Positions 41,821 to 52,200 of a stretch of DNA of 64,000 bases are shown here, one piece after another. The position numbers were made by a program, and so were the translations under genes. The first letter of the stretch is position 1. Each line of letters begins with the position of its first letter. Below the pieces are notes generated by a model that did not search any database, was not told the origin of the DNA, and saw only the letters and a program-made list of their open reading frames with translations. This DNA comes from Chloroflexota bacterium (GTDB taxonomy: Bacteria; Chloroflexota; Anaerolineae; JAAYZQ01): contig JAGVRI010000009.1 of assembly GCA_018606645.1 (NCBI GenBank), positions 59,996-123,995 on the forward strand, written 5' to 3'.

Positions 41821-43722
41821 ATGAAAGAGCAGAAAAGAATGGGTTCGAGACCGCCGTACCGGTCGGGCATTCAGCCGGGAAGGGAGGGTTCCTGGCCGGA
41901 AGACCCGGCCGGCTGGGAATGGGAACCGGTGCCGCCGCCACCCGAATGGTCCGAGAGAGGCCATCGGCGAGAAAGTTGGGGGTTGGCCTGGGCCCTGGTG
42001 GCGGCGATCATCCTGGCCGCGGTGGCCACGCTGTTCATCGTGGAGCTGTGGCTGGCCGATCGCGTGCTGCCCGGCGTCTATGTCTGGGATGTAGACCTGG
42101 GAGGATTGACCCGAGCGGAAGCCATCGCCCGTTTGCAGTCGGCTTTTCGCTATCCGCCGGACCGGTACCCGACCCTTTTCTACGGGGAGCAAACGTGGCA
42201 GGTTCGTCCCGAGGATGTGGGCGCCCGGCTGGACCTGGCCGCGACGGTGGATGCCGCGCTGGCCATCGGGCATGAAGGAGACCTGCTCACCCGGCTGAGG
42301 GAACAGGTGACGGTGCTACTTGAGAGCAGGTTGATCCTGCCGGTGTTTAGCTTCGACCCAGGCCTCGGGAGGATGTATCTGGGCGAGATTGCCCGGCAAG
42401 TGAACCGTCCATTGCGCAACGCCTCGCTGGTCCTCGGGCAGGATCTGAGCGTACAGGTGGTCCCCGGTCAGGCCGGTCGTGAGGTTGATGAGGAGGCCAC
42501 CCGCCAAGCTCTGATCCAACGGATTGCCGAGATGGGCGGGGGTCGCGTCGCCCTCATCGTCCGGGAGAGCGAACCGTTGTTGACCGATGTGAGGGATGCC
42601 CAGGCCCGCGTGCAACAGATCCTTAGCGGCCCAATAACCCTTACGGCCCCTGGGCTGGGTCCGTGGACGATTGACCCTCCCACCCTGGCCGGCTGGCTCA
42701 TCCTGAACCCCACCACCGACGCTCAAGGGCAGGCCAGCCTTTCAGTCCGCCTCGATCCCGGCCCGGTGAGGCGCTTTGTCCAGGGAATTGCCGACCAGGT
42801 GACCCGGCCCCCGACCGACGCCCGTTTTCGCTTCGACGACGCCAGCGGCTCATTGGTGGTCGTGTCTGAGAGCGAGCCAGGCCAAACGCTGGACATCACC
42901 GCCACCGTGTCCCTCATCGAGCAGGCGGCCATGGGTGACCAGCGGACCGTCCCCCTGCCGTTGATCTCGATCCGTCCCGCCATCGCCAGCGAAGATGCTC
43001 CCAAACTGGGGATTGTGGAACTGATCGGAGAAGGCAAGACCCAATTCGCCGGTTCATCGGCCTCTCGCATCCGGAACATTATCGTGGGAGCCGCCCAGTT
43101 TGACGGATTGCTCATTCCTCCGGGCGAGACCTTTTCCTTCAACCGTTATCTAGGCGAAGTGACGGCGGAAAAGGGCTACGAAGAGAGCATTATCATCTGG
43201 GGCAATACGACGCGAGCCGATGTCGGCGGCGGGCTGTGCCAGGTCTCGTCCACTGCCTTCCGCGCCGCGTTTTGGGCCGGCCTGCCCATTGTGGAACGGT
43301 GGCCCCACACCTTCCGCGTCAGCTACTATGAACCGCCCAAGGGCATGGATGCGACCATCTACTCGCCGGATGTCGATCTCAAGTGGATCAACGACACGGG
43401 ACACTATATTCTCATCCACACATTCGTGGACGTTGAGAACAAGACCCTTACCTTCCGCTATTACGGGACCAATCCCGGACGGACGGTGGAGATGGATGGG
43501 CCATACGAGAGCAATCCGGTGCCGCATGGCCCACCGATCTATCGGGAAGACCCCACCCTGCCCAAAGGCGAAGTGAAGCAGATTGAGTGGCCGAAAGACG
43601 GGTTAGATGTGACCGTATATCGCATCATCAAGGTAAACGGGGTGGAGGTGCAGCGCGAGGCCTTTTTCAGCCGCTATCGGCCCTGGCAGGCGGTTTATTT
43701 GGTGGGCACCAAGGAAGAATAG
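41821..43722 (+). CDS. VanW-family protein with peptidoglycan-binding-like domains
   Basis: The 633-residue product has a basic, Pro-rich cytoplasmic N-terminus, one membrane segment (about residues 56-80), two PG-binding-4 (YoaR-like) domains around 90-340, a VanW domain around 410-545 (FSFNRYLGE, GGGLCQVSSTAFRAAF) and a C-terminal G5-like segment (KGEVKQIEWPKDGLDVTVYR). The order is typical of YoaR-type VanW proteins placed in the cell wall of Gram-positive and related bacteria. Its function is not established; a wall-binding role is inferred. Start ATG 41821 has no strong ribosome site. A hairpin at 43810-43842 follows. Confidence 0.88.
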   Translation: MKEQKRMGSRPPYRSGIQPGREGSWPEDPAGWEWEPVPPPPEWSERGHRRESWGLAWALVAAIILAAVATLFIVELWLADRVLPGVYVWDVDLGGLTRAEAIARLQSAFRYPPDRYPTLFYGEQTWQVRPEDVGARLDLAATVDAALAIGHEGDLLTRLREQVTVLLESRLILPVFSFDPGLGRMYLGEIARQVNRPLRNASLVLGQDLSVQVVPGQAGREVDEEATRQALIQRIAEMGGGRVALIVRESEPLLTDVRDAQARVQQILSGPITLTAPGLGPWTIDPPTLAGWLILNPTTDAQGQASLSVRLDPGPVRRFVQGIADQVTRPPTDARFRFDDASGSLVVVSESEPGQTLDITATVSLIEQAAMGDQRTVPLPLISIRPAIASEDAPKLGIVELIGEGKTQFAGSSASRIRNIIVGAAQFDGLLIPPGETFSFNRYLGEVTAEKGYEESIIIWGNTTRADVGGGLCQVSSTAFRAAFWAGLPIVERWPHTFRVSYYEPPKGMDATIYSPDVDLKWINDTGHYILIHTFVDVENKTLTFRYYGTNPGRTVEMDGPYESNPVPHGPPIYREDPTLPKGEVKQIEWPKDGLDVTVYRIIKVNGVEVQREAFFSRYRPWQAVYLVGTKEE

Positions 43723-43809
43723 AAGGCTGGTTACGCCCCTCGCATTGGGGGATGCCCGACCCGAAGCTGCGCGGCCACGCCTTCGGTCGCCGGCCGGCAG
43801 GAACCGATG

Positions 43810-43842
43810 AGGGGTGCTCTGGGTTTTACTCCAGGCACCCCT
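43810..43842. terminator. convergent hairpin, possible bidirectional terminator
   Basis: AGGGGTGC-TCTGG and CCAG-GCACCCCT form a 12- to 13-bp stem around a GTTTTACT loop between the convergent VanW gene and the Cys-rich protein gene. The U-run after the stem is weak on both strands. Confidence 0.5.
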
Positions 43843-43873
43843 ACTTTCCAGCATTCGACATCGGAATCCTGGA

Positions 43874-44443
43874 TTAGGCCGGGCGCAGGCTGCGGCGGCG
43901 GACAAGCACGCCAACGGCGATCAACGCCAGGCCAAGCGCGACCAACCCGCCGATGATGACCGGCGCCGGCAAGTCAACCCCGGTCCCAGGCGGCAAGCCC
44001 TCAATCCAGCCCTGCTCTGGCTGTGTGATGGGGCAAGTTCCATCCGGCTGAAGTTCCCTTATCCGGAAGAACCACACGCCCGCCGGGTCGGCAGCACAGT
44101 TGCAGCACATCTCATAGACAATGTCAGTATCGCCAGGCGCGGGTGGGGGCAGGTACTGGCACACCTCTGTCTCGACGTCAATGGCTGCGCACTCGGGGCT
44201 GGTGCAATCCAGGCACTCCGGATGTTTGAGGATGATCGGCTGACACCCTGAACCGGGTCGATCCGGATACAGGTACTCGACCGACCGGTTGATGACAACA
44301 TAGTAGGGCGGGGTTTCCTGGACGCAACTGGCAGACGCGACCGGATCATCCGGACAAGGTCCATTGGACGCATAGATAGCTACAGGGACCTGCAGCACCA
44401 ATAGAATCAGAACAAACACCGCGATTTTTGTTGCAGAGCGCAT
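43874..44443 (-). CDS. Cys-rich secreted protein with sortase-like C-terminal anchor
   Basis: The 189-residue product has a signal peptide (MRSATKIAVFVLILLVLQVP), a middle region with more than ten cysteines (SGCQPI, HPECLDCTSPEC, MCCNCAAD, GTCP) and a C-terminal tail EGLPPGTGVDLPAP, a hydrophobic segment and RRRSLRPA. The tail has the layout of LPxTG-like cell-wall sorting signals, and a sortase gene lies at 46035-46805. AAGGAGG precedes the ATG at 44443 by 7 bases. Function is unknown. No enzyme motif is visible; disulphides or metal binding are possible. Confidence 0.75.
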   Translation of the reverse strand: MRSATKIAVFVLILLVLQVPVAIYASNGPCPDDPVASASCVQETPPYYVVINRSVEYLYPDRPGSGCQPIILKHPECLDCTSPECAAIDVETEVCQYLPPPAPGDTDIVYEMCCNCAADPAGVWFFRIRELQPDGTCPITQPEQGWIEGLPPGTGVDLPAPVIIGGLVALGLALIAVGVLVRRRSLRPA

Positions 44444-44569
44444 CTTTCTCCCTCCTTGGTCTTGATAGACCAGCTCAGAGTCCGACGGATTCGGGATTCC
44501 TATGGTACAATCCCCTCCGATGAGTCGATCCGCAATTGGCCGATGAACGATCACCTCCTTTCCCTGGAC

Positions 44570-45943
44570 TTACGGAACCCCGCCTGGAGCCTCCATGTCA
44601 TACAGTTCGTTCAGTTGAGTTCGAATTCGGGCGCGCATCATTTCGCTGTCGGCCTTGGCCAACGCCTGCTCAAAAGCAGCGATGGCTTCGGTGAACCGCC
44701 CTAACGACTTGTAGGCGAGGCCCAGATAGAAAAACGCCGGCACATACTCAGCATCCAGGGCCACCGCCTGTTGCAGGCGGGACAATGCCTCGTCGGCCCG
44801 GCCTGCCTGCAAAGCGGCTGCCCCCAGCACGGTATGGGCGGGCGCTAACGCGCTGTCGGCCAAGAGAGCCTCCCGGGCCATTTCGGCGGCCTTGCCCATC
44901 TGGCCCATTTCCGAATAGGCAATCGCCATGTTCATCAGCGTCTGAGGCCGAGGTCCTTCGAGAGCCAGAGCAGCTTCATAATGATCCAGCGCCTCCTCAT
45001 AGGCCTGGATGGCCTGGAGGCTGAGGGCCAGGTTATAGCGGATGATGGCGCTCCCCGGTTCCAGAGCCATGGCTTGGCGGAAGGCAGAAATCGCCCGGTC
45101 GTATTCCCCTCGCTGGGCATAGATCCGGCCCAGGTTATTGTGCACCTCAGGCGAATCGGGCTTCAGGCTCCGCGCCTTCTCAAAGAGCTGTTCGGCGGTT
45201 ATAAGGTCCCCCTCCTCAACATAATGGACCCCCAATGCCAGAAGCGGATTGGGATCGGTCGGAGCCAGATTGGCCGCCACTCTCCAGGCCAGCTCCGCGC
45301 AGCGGTTGGAGCCCTGGATGTCGCACCACTGCCCGATGCTCATCGGGGCCAGAGCGATGGCCTGGCGAGCGGAGGGAACGCTCAAGGCCAGGATCGCCGC
45401 CAGCATCGCCACCAGGAGAACGGCCCCGATTCTTGTCAACTGGCGGAGCCTGGCTGCCTGCTGCTCCCGGCGCCATTCGGCTCTGACCGCCTCGAGATCG
45501 GCCCGATGCAGAAAGCGGACCTCACAGCGGGTGACTGCCTGCCAAGTTGCCTGCGGAGAAGAGAGGCCGGTCGGGATCAGCCCACCGACGACGCCGCCCG
45601 GCAACAGGATGGTCACCCAGCGCCTGACTCCGCTCTGCTCGACACGCACCGCCACCCGTCCTCGAACGATGATCCCAAAGCAATCGGCCTGATCCTGGCT
45701 GGCCAGGACCACCTCTCCTGGCGCATATCTCCGCGCCTGCATTCTCCGCATCAGACGGGGCAGAGCCGCCGGTCCCAGCTTCCAATCGACAGGCAGGCGC
45801 TTCAATGTCTGGCGAGCGATGTCGTGGATCTCGGCAGCACCCAGCCGGTCATCATCGGACCATCCTCTGTCCGGACCCTGCCCCTGTGTGGCCACCCTCT
45901 TTGCCTCGCTTATCCGGCTATCATACCGATTGAAATTTACCAT
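44570..45943 (-). CDS. cyclic-nucleotide-binding-like sensor with TPR domain
   Basis: The 457-residue product has an N-terminal cNMP-binding-like beta-roll (about residues 55-150: RYAPGEVVLASQDQADCFGIIVRGRVAV, FLHRADLEAV), a membrane segment (about 170-195) and four to five TPR units (about 220-450, for example PEVHNNLGRIYAQRGEYDRAISAFRQAM). It could sense a nucleotide inside and scaffold proteins, but the phosphate-binding cassette is not conserved well, so ligand binding is uncertain. An ATG at 45943 has GGAG upstream, yet a promoter-like TTGACA-17-TAAATT overlaps it, so a GTG at 45892 may be the true start. It is divergent from the sortase gene. Confidence 0.78.
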   Translation of the reverse strand: MVNFNRYDSRISEAKRVATQGQGPDRGWSDDDRLGAAEIHDIARQTLKRLPVDWKLGPAALPRLMRRMQARRYAPGEVVLASQDQADCFGIIVRGRVAVRVEQSGVRRWVTILLPGGVVGGLIPTGLSSPQATWQAVTRCEVRFLHRADLEAVRAEWRREQQAARLRQLTRIGAVLLVAMLAAILALSVPSARQAIALAPMSIGQWCDIQGSNRCAELAWRVAANLAPTDPNPLLALGVHYVEEGDLITAEQLFEKARSLKPDSPEVHNNLGRIYAQRGEYDRAISAFRQAMALEPGSAIIRYNLALSLQAIQAYEEALDHYEAALALEGPRPQTLMNMAIAYSEMGQMGKAAEMAREALLADSALAPAHTVLGAAALQAGRADEALSRLQQAVALDAEYVPAFFYLGLAYKSLGRFTEAIAAFEQALAKADSEMMRARIRTQLNELYDMEAPGGVP

Positions 45944-45962
45944 ATTTCTCCAAAAATGTCAA
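45934..45962 (-). promoter_or_regulatory. promoter TTGACA-17-TAAATT
   Basis: On the minus strand TTGACA (45962-45957) and TAAATT (45939-45934) are 17 bases apart. If real, it moves the start of the cNMP-TPR gene downstream of 45927. Confidence 0.55.
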
Positions 45963-45972
45963 TATTCGCAAG

Positions 45973-46001
45973 TTGACTCTAAAGTCATATGGAGGTATAA
46001 T
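45973..46001 (+). promoter_or_regulatory. promoter TTGACT-17-TATAAT
   Basis: TTGACT (45973-45978) and TATAAT (45996-46001) have a 17-base spacer. The start near 46008 leads into the sortase gene at 46035. Confidence 0.84.
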
Positions 46002-46034
46002 TTTTTTATCGAAAGGGGAGCACAACGCTGAAAC

Positions 46035-46805
46035 ATGAACGGATCTGTGCGAAGCGTGGTTACCGCTCAAAGGGCGCACCGAAACACCTTGCTCTCCAAC
46101 CTGTTGTTGACTTTGGGCGCACTCGCTCTGGCCGCAGCCGCCGTCTATGCTGCGTTCGCCTGGCTGAATAGCTGGCTTCTCAGCCAGAACCGCTATCTGC
46201 TGGTGGACGAAATCGCCCCTCTTTCGATGCCGACCAATACCTGGACCCCATCCCCGATCCCTACGGCGACCTCCCTTCCCACGCTCACACCGACGCCGAC
46301 TCCGATTCCTTCGCCCACCCCGCCGCCGGCGCCGGTCCAGATCCGGATCCCGGCGCTGAGAATTACCCGTTCTATCGTCAAGCTGCCCCGTGTCCGCGAT
46401 CGAAGCACAGGCGCCTGGACGTGGAATACGAAGGCGCTGTTTCGGGCGGGGCGGCCTGACCTGGTGGGACACTGGCAGGGGTCAGCCAACCCAGGGGAAG
46501 AAGGAAACATGATCCTGGTCGGCCATAACTACGGGTATGGCTATAATGGCGTCTTTGTCCGGCTGGGCAGCCTCAAGGCCGGCCAAAAAGTGTACATCGT
46601 CAATCAGGCTGGACAGACCTTCATTTACCAGGTCACCACCGTGAAGCGGCTTAAATGGCGACGAAAGAGCCTGGCAGAGTTGACCCAGCACCTGGCCTTT
46701 CTCAGTCCTGGAGGCCCGGAGCGGGTGACTCTGGTAAGCTGCGCCGGCGCAGATTTTGAGCCCTTCCCCGAACGGGTATATGTGGTAGCCGTACCGGTGC
46801 GTTAG
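46035..46805 (+). CDS. sortase (class E/F-like)
   Basis: The 256-residue product has one N-terminal membrane anchor (about residues 21-45), a long Thr/Pro-rich linker (TPTPTPIPSPTPPPAP) and a C-terminal sortase fold. The catalytic His is in ILVGHNYG, Cys in TLVSCAG and Arg in FPERVY, the usual triad order. It would cleave a C-terminal sorting motif and join surface proteins to the wall or to each other. The Cys-rich protein at 43874-44443 with an LPPGTG-like tail is a possible substrate. The promoter at 45973-46001 lies upstream. The gene is convergent with purB. Confidence 0.85.
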   Translation: MNGSVRSVVTAQRAHRNTLLSNLLLTLGALALAAAAVYAAFAWLNSWLLSQNRYLLVDEIAPLSMPTNTWTPSPIPTATSLPTLTPTPTPIPSPTPPPAPVQIRIPALRITRSIVKLPRVRDRSTGAWTWNTKALFRAGRPDLVGHWQGSANPGEEGNMILVGHNYGYGYNGVFVRLGSLKAGQKVYIVNQAGQTFIYQVTTVKRLKWRRKSLAELTQHLAFLSPGGPERVTLVSCAGADFEPFPERVYVVAVPVR

Positions 46806-46811
46806 CTACTT

Positions 46812-48239
46812 TTACGGAACTGCTTCCTCGACGGCGTCGCGGATCATGTGCGCCAGCTCCCGGGCGCGTTGCGGCGCATCTCCCACATACCCTGCTGCGT
46901 CCAACAGGCCACGGACCCGGTCCTCCGGCAAGAAGCTCAGGATCAGTGGGTCGGTGGACAGGACGTCGGCCAACGGGTTCGCTTCCCCCCGCAGAATGGC
47001 CTCCCAGGCGGCGAGACTATGCTTCCGGATCAGCTCGTGCATCTCCTGGCGGTCGGCGCCGGCCTTGACCAATTCCATGAGGAGCCGCTCCGTAGCGGCA
47101 AAGGTGCCATACACTTCCAGGTGGTGAGCCACCGCATGGTCGCGGATGAGCAACCCTTGCAAGATGCGATGGGTGCGCCGCAGCAGTTCATCGCACAGCA
47201 AGAAGGCTTCTGACAAGAGAAACCGGCGGTTGGCTTTGTCGTCCAAGGTTCGCTCGAGCAAGGAATGGGCGGCATTATCCCAGGCGACGCGCGGCAGGGC
47301 CGCCACCAGTCGAGCCAGACTGCTCAGGTTCTCGGCGTGGATCGGATTTCGCTTGAAGGGCATGGCCGACGATCCAACCTGGCGCTGACCAAAGGGCTCG
47401 CTCCACTCGCCGAAGGGTTGGGCCTGCAAGACCCGCAGATCAAAGGCAAAACGGTAGCACGAGCCGGCCAACCCGGCCAGCGCGTTGACCACCAGCCAGT
47501 CCTGCTTGCGCGGATAGGTCTGGGTAGCCACCGGAAAAGCCTCCAGGCCGATTTTGCTCATCACCCGGCTCTCAAATTCTCGAACTCGCCCGGTTTCATC
47601 CTTGGCCGTGCCTCCGGAGGAGGTTAGGAGCTGTGTGTAGGATGCAGAGGTTCCGGTGGCGCCTTTGAACCCCTTGCCCCGTATCCTGGCCCGCACCCGC
47701 CGCAGTTCCTCCAGGTCGAGCAGCAGGTCCAGGCCATATTGGGCCAGGCGATAGCCGACCGTCGTCGGCTCAGCCGGTTGCAGGTGGGTATAGCCCATGC
47801 ACGCCTGGTCTGCGTGGAGTTCGATCCGATCCGCCAGATCGAGGAGAAGGCGACGGAGCCGGCCGAGGAGGAGATCCAGCGCCTCCCGGATGCGCAGCGC
47901 GTCGGCATTGTCCTCAACATCCATGCTGGTGGCCCCCAGATGGATAATGCCTCCTCCCACCGGACACTGCTCGGCAAAGGCCTTGATCTCGGCCATGACG
48001 TCATGCCCGATTTCGGCCTCGATCTGCAGGCTCCGTTGGATGTTCACCTCATCGGCGTGGGCTCGCAGGTCTGCCACCTGCTCACCCGTCACCAGGCCGA
48101 ATTCTTGCTGGGCCTCCGCCAACGCCACCCAGATGCGTCGCCACAGGCGGCGCCTGTAGCTCTCGCTCCAGAGATGGCGCATCTCATCGGATCCATAGCG
48201 CCAGGTTAATGGCGAAATAAAGGTCTCGAAATCGAACAT
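46812..48239 (-). CDS. purB: adenylosuccinate lyase
   Basis: The 475-residue product is a full-length PurB, which splits adenylosuccinate and SAICAR in purine synthesis. The signature GSSAMPFKRNPIHAENL is complete, and the conserved GATSMDVEDN (His-containing region with HLGATS) and MGYTHLQPAEPTT are present. GAGAGG precedes the ATG. It is followed by a nitrilase gene upstream on the same strand with a 9-base gap, so the two are in one transcript. It is convergent with the sortase. Confidence 0.94.
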   Translation of the reverse strand: MFDFETFISPLTWRYGSDEMRHLWSESYRRRLWRRIWVALAEAQQEFGLVTGEQVADLRAHADEVNIQRSLQIEAEIGHDVMAEIKAFAEQCPVGGGIIHLGATSMDVEDNADALRIREALDLLLGRLRRLLLDLADRIELHADQACMGYTHLQPAEPTTVGYRLAQYGLDLLLDLEELRRVRARIRGKGFKGATGTSASYTQLLTSSGGTAKDETGRVREFESRVMSKIGLEAFPVATQTYPRKQDWLVVNALAGLAGSCYRFAFDLRVLQAQPFGEWSEPFGQRQVGSSAMPFKRNPIHAENLSSLARLVAALPRVAWDNAAHSLLERTLDDKANRRFLLSEAFLLCDELLRRTHRILQGLLIRDHAVAHHLEVYGTFAATERLLMELVKAGADRQEMHELIRKHSLAAWEAILRGEANPLADVLSTDPLILSFLPEDRVRGLLDAAGYVGDAPQRARELAHMIRDAVEEAVP

Positions 48240-48248
48240 AGGACCCTC

Positions 48249-49049
48249 TCAATCCAGGTGATACACCTCTGGCCGTCGGTCTCGCAGGAAAGGAAAAAGA
48301 CGGCGGGACCGCGCCACTTCATTCAGGTCCAGCTCGGCGACGAACAACCCGGGCTCCCCATCCCCCTCCACCAGCACGCGCGCCCAGGGGTCAACCGCCG
48401 CGGAATGCCCACCGAACCGGTCGTCAGGAATATCAACGCCTCCCCCGGCGCGGTTACAGCCGACGACACATAGCTGGTTCTCCACCGCCCGCGCCCGCAA
48501 CAGCAGCCGCCAATGCTCAATGCGCCGCGCCGGCCATGCCGCCGGGATGAGGATGAGTTCGGCTCCAGCCAGGGCGTAGCGCCGCCATAGTTCAGGGAAG
48601 CGGAGGTCGTAACAGATGGCCAGCGCCACCCGTCCCCACGGCAGATCAAAGAGCGGCAGGGCGTCGCCGGCCGACATGTACTCGGTTTCGCCCAACGGAG
48701 CCCAGAGATGGACTTTGCGGTAGGCCCCCAGGCGTCCTCCGTCGGGCCCGTAGAGCGCCGCGGTGTTGAAAGGCCGCCCGGCGGGATGGGCCTCCAGGGC
48801 CGTACCCACCACATACAGTCGGTGCCGGTGGGCCAGCTCGGCCATGTGAGCGAACGCCCCCTGGTCCAGCGGAGCCGCGTGGGCCTCGACCCGATCCAGG
48901 TCATAGCCGGTGGGCCACAGTTCCGGCAACATCAGCAATCCGGCTCCCTGAGAGGCGGCTTCAGCGGCCATGGCCTGGGCTGTCGCCCAGTTCCGTTCCG
49001 GTTCGCCGACGGCGACGGCCATCTGGGCCAGCGCGATCTTGATCTCCAT
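48249..49049 (-). CDS. nitrilase-superfamily amidohydrolase (omega-amidase-like)
   Basis: The 266-residue product has the catalytic triad of the nitrilase superfamily: Glu in LPELWP (about residue 43), Lys in YRKVHLW (about 112) and Cys in AICYDLRFPE (about 145). Members hydrolyse carbon-nitrogen bonds, for example alpha-ketoglutaramate (omega-amidase) or deaminated glutathione. The short length and the CYDLRFPE block fit the Nit/omega-amidase branch rather than true nitrilases. GGAGGGA lies 3 bases before the ATG. It precedes purB by 9 bases. A dispersed repeat array (49058-49203) lies upstream. Confidence 0.88.
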   Translation of the reverse strand: MEIKIALAQMAVAVGEPERNWATAQAMAAEAASQGAGLLMLPELWPTGYDLDRVEAHAAPLDQGAFAHMAELAHRHRLYVVGTALEAHPAGRPFNTAALYGPDGGRLGAYRKVHLWAPLGETEYMSAGDALPLFDLPWGRVALAICYDLRFPELWRRYALAGAELILIPAAWPARRIEHWRLLLRARAVENQLCVVGCNRAGGGVDIPDDRFGGHSAAVDPWARVLVEGDGEPGLFVAELDLNEVARSRRLFPFLRDRRPEVYHLD

Positions 49050-49057
49050 CGCTCCCT

Positions 49058-49203
49058 CCGAAAATAGACTGCTCTCTGCACGCGGGAGTCGAGGCTTCAG
49101 CCGGTCAACCGCCTGAAGGCTCCACTCCAGGAGTCGAGGCTTCAGCCGTCAGCCCCTGGACATTTTCATCCCTCGTGGCACCCCAGCGGGCATGGCAACT
49201 CCC
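49058..49203 (+). repeat. dispersed repeat array, downstream side of the S8 protease
   Basis: TCCGAAAATAGACTGCTCTC followed by two GGAGTCGAGGCTTCAGCCG units (49085 and 49130) and ATTTTCATCCCTCGTGGCAC (from 49161) is nearly the same, in order and orientation, as 53470-53790 on the other side of the protease gene. Confidence 0.82.
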
Positions 49204-52200
49204 TACGGTTTGAACACTACAGGTAAGTAAAACCAATATGCTTCTACTCGCACGGGTTGGGTAATTGTCGCCTGGGCGTCGCCGCAGTTGGTGACGGTGA
49301 GGGTCACGTCGAATTGGCCAGTCCGGGTGTAGGTGTGGGTTACGACAGGGCCCATCCCCACTTTTCCATCGCCCAGGTCCCAATGGTAGAACAGGGGCGC
49401 TGTCCCTTCTGCCCAGGCGGTAAAGGTCACGACCTGGTTCACCCACACCGTCGCCCCTGTCTTGTTGAAATCCGCGCCATGGACGCTGTCGCAGACAGAG
49501 ACAGTTCGGGAAGCCTGGGCAGAACCGCACCCCCCGCAGTTGCTCGCTGACAGTCTGACCAGATACTCCCCGCCAGCCTGATAGGTATGGGTGACCACCG
49601 GACCGCTGACCACCGTGCTGTCCCCCAGATCCCAGTCATAATCAATCGGTTCTGTTCCACTGACCAGCGCAGTCAAGGTAACCACTTTCCCAGATCGCGG
49701 GTTCGGCGAAACGGCGAAACTGGCACTGTGGACGAACTGTCCGCAAACTGACACCGGGTGGGTAATTGTCTTGGCGCTACATGCGTTGGCCATCACCAGC
49801 TCGACCAGATAATCTCCGGGAACAGTATAGGTAAAGGTGGGGCTGGGCGTGTCGAGGTCGGCGCCGATACCCGGTCCCCCAAAGTCCCAGGTGTAGGTAT
49901 AGGGGCCGGTGACCGTGGCTGTAAAATGAGCCGCCGCCCCCGCCGATAGACAGGACTCGTAGATAAAATCGGGCGGGGGAATCGGGGTGGCCACGCGAAT
50001 GTCGTCGAGATACCAGCCTTCATCGGCTACGGACCGATCACAGGCCAGCCGCCAGCGCACCTGCACCGCCTGCCCGGCAAAGGAGGAAAGGTCCACCACC
50101 ACTTCTTGCCAGGTTCCGCTATCCCCGCTCCAGGCCCGGCGGCCGCCAATCGGGCTCCCGTAGCCGGTGCTGATCGTATAGTTGTAAGGGTTCTGGAGGA
50201 TGAACGGTCCCAGGTCCTGCCAGGATTTTCCACCGTCGGACGACAGTTCAAGAACGCCTCCGTCATAACCGGTAGCCGCACCAGCTTCTAAATTGTAGCG
50301 GTGCCAGAAACTCAAAACCGTACCGTGAGATACAGCGAAAGGCTCCGTATTCCACAGGAAATTATCGGTGATCACGGCGACATCCGGCGAGAACCAGGCA
50401 TGAGTAGGGCTGTGCGATCGGGCCGTGGTCAGCGCCCAGCCATCGGCCCCCTGTGCGGCGGCGTGAAGCCATTGACCGGGGCCGGCCTCCAGGTCGTCCC
50501 AGAAGACCTGACGCCACGGCTCCGTCTCAAAGCCATAGGTCTCCGACCAGGCTCCCTCCCCACAGCCATTCTCTCCGGCAGCGCGCCAGAAATAACAGGC
50601 GCCGCCGGTCAGGTCCATGGTCAGGGCATAGGTAGGAAGGCTAAGGTCAGGGATATCCAGGAGGGGAAGGGCGCATGATCGGTCGTCACAGAGCTGGAAG
50701 CGATACCCGTTCGCCCCAGGCACCGCCGACCAGGAGAACTTGGGTTGTAAGGGCACATCGGTTGCTCGGTCGCCCGGGGACCACAGGGCGGGCGCTGCCG
50801 GCGCGCCTTGACTCACCGTGAGGACTGTCTTTGCCCGCTGGATTTGACCGGTCTCGGCGGTGCCGGTGATGATCAGTTGGTAGGTACCCGATGGGGTGGA
50901 GTCGGTCGTGGTTATGGATAAGGTCGAAGTCACGGGTGGGGTCAGGGTCACCGGGGCAAAGGCATAGGGTGTGTTCTCCGGCGCGTTGCCCAGCTCCAGG
51001 GTAACGGTCCGGCTGAAGCCCAGGACGGGCTCGACCGGCACGCGGTAGGTAATGACTTCCGGGGCGCATGCTTCCTGCTCGATTGGGAGAACCGAGAGGG
51101 TGAAATCGGGCTGCGCGACCAGGTTGTAGGCTACCAGGGCAAAGTCCTGATCCGTCGCATCTCCATTGTAGGGCACCCCATCGCCGGCGATGTTGCTCGC
51201 CACGACCCGGATGTGGACCGGCACCGCGCCCGGGTTCTGAAGATAGACATTCTCCACGTTGTTGCGGTAATCGGCCGAACCACCCGCCACGGACCAGCCA
51301 TTGGCAAACACATTGCCTTTGTACACCGTTCCGCCCACCCTAACTTCCAGGTCCAGATCGTTGACCCAGGCGTTGCTGCCGGCGGTGCCCGGGGCATCGG
51401 TCCAGGCCAGCGTGATCTTGAGGGGTTTTTGCGGATCGGCGACATTGCCTTTCAGCAGCCATGTTTGACCACTCTCGGTCAGCAGGTGTTCCTGATCATG
51501 GACGATCATCGGGGTTCCATCGCCGATCAGCCGGCCGAGGTTCATGCGCCCCCACCCTTCGTTGTTGTTAGGGATGTCAGGGGTCCCCATGTCGGTCGCG
51601 CTGTTCACCAGCAGGGCTTTGACCATCGCCGGGCTGGGGACGGCCTCGCCGTGCGGCCCTTGCCACCATTGGGCAATCAGGGCCACCGCCCCCGAGACAT
51701 GGGGACAGGCCATGCTGGTTCCGCTCATATAGACATAGTCAGGTTGCCCGCTGACGATCTGCCCACAGCCGCTGTAACTGCCGGTATACGAGCGCAAAGA
51801 GGCGATATCACTGCCTGGCGCGACCAAGGTCGGAGCCAGCCGGCCATCCAATGTCGGCCCCCGGCTGGAGAAGCTGACCACTCCATCGATGTTGGCCGAT
51901 GCGCCGCAGGCGGACCCCAGCGGATTATCAGGGCGATAGTTCTCCGACGCGCCGACCACGATCAGGTTCTTGGCTTCCTTTGGTTCGGTGATGGTCGAGG
52001 CCCCGGGCCCGGCATTCCCTGCCGAAAAGACCATGATCAGCGGCTCGGCGGTGGATGTCGTGTCGAAATTGGCGTCGCGGACCATCCGATCGTGGGTAGC
52101 GCACGCGGCCGTATAGCCCTGGGCCCCGCTGGCGCCGGTGTACCAACTGTTGCTGGAGGCGACGGCCCCGTTGAGGACCGAGTCCTTGCTCAACCTCTGC

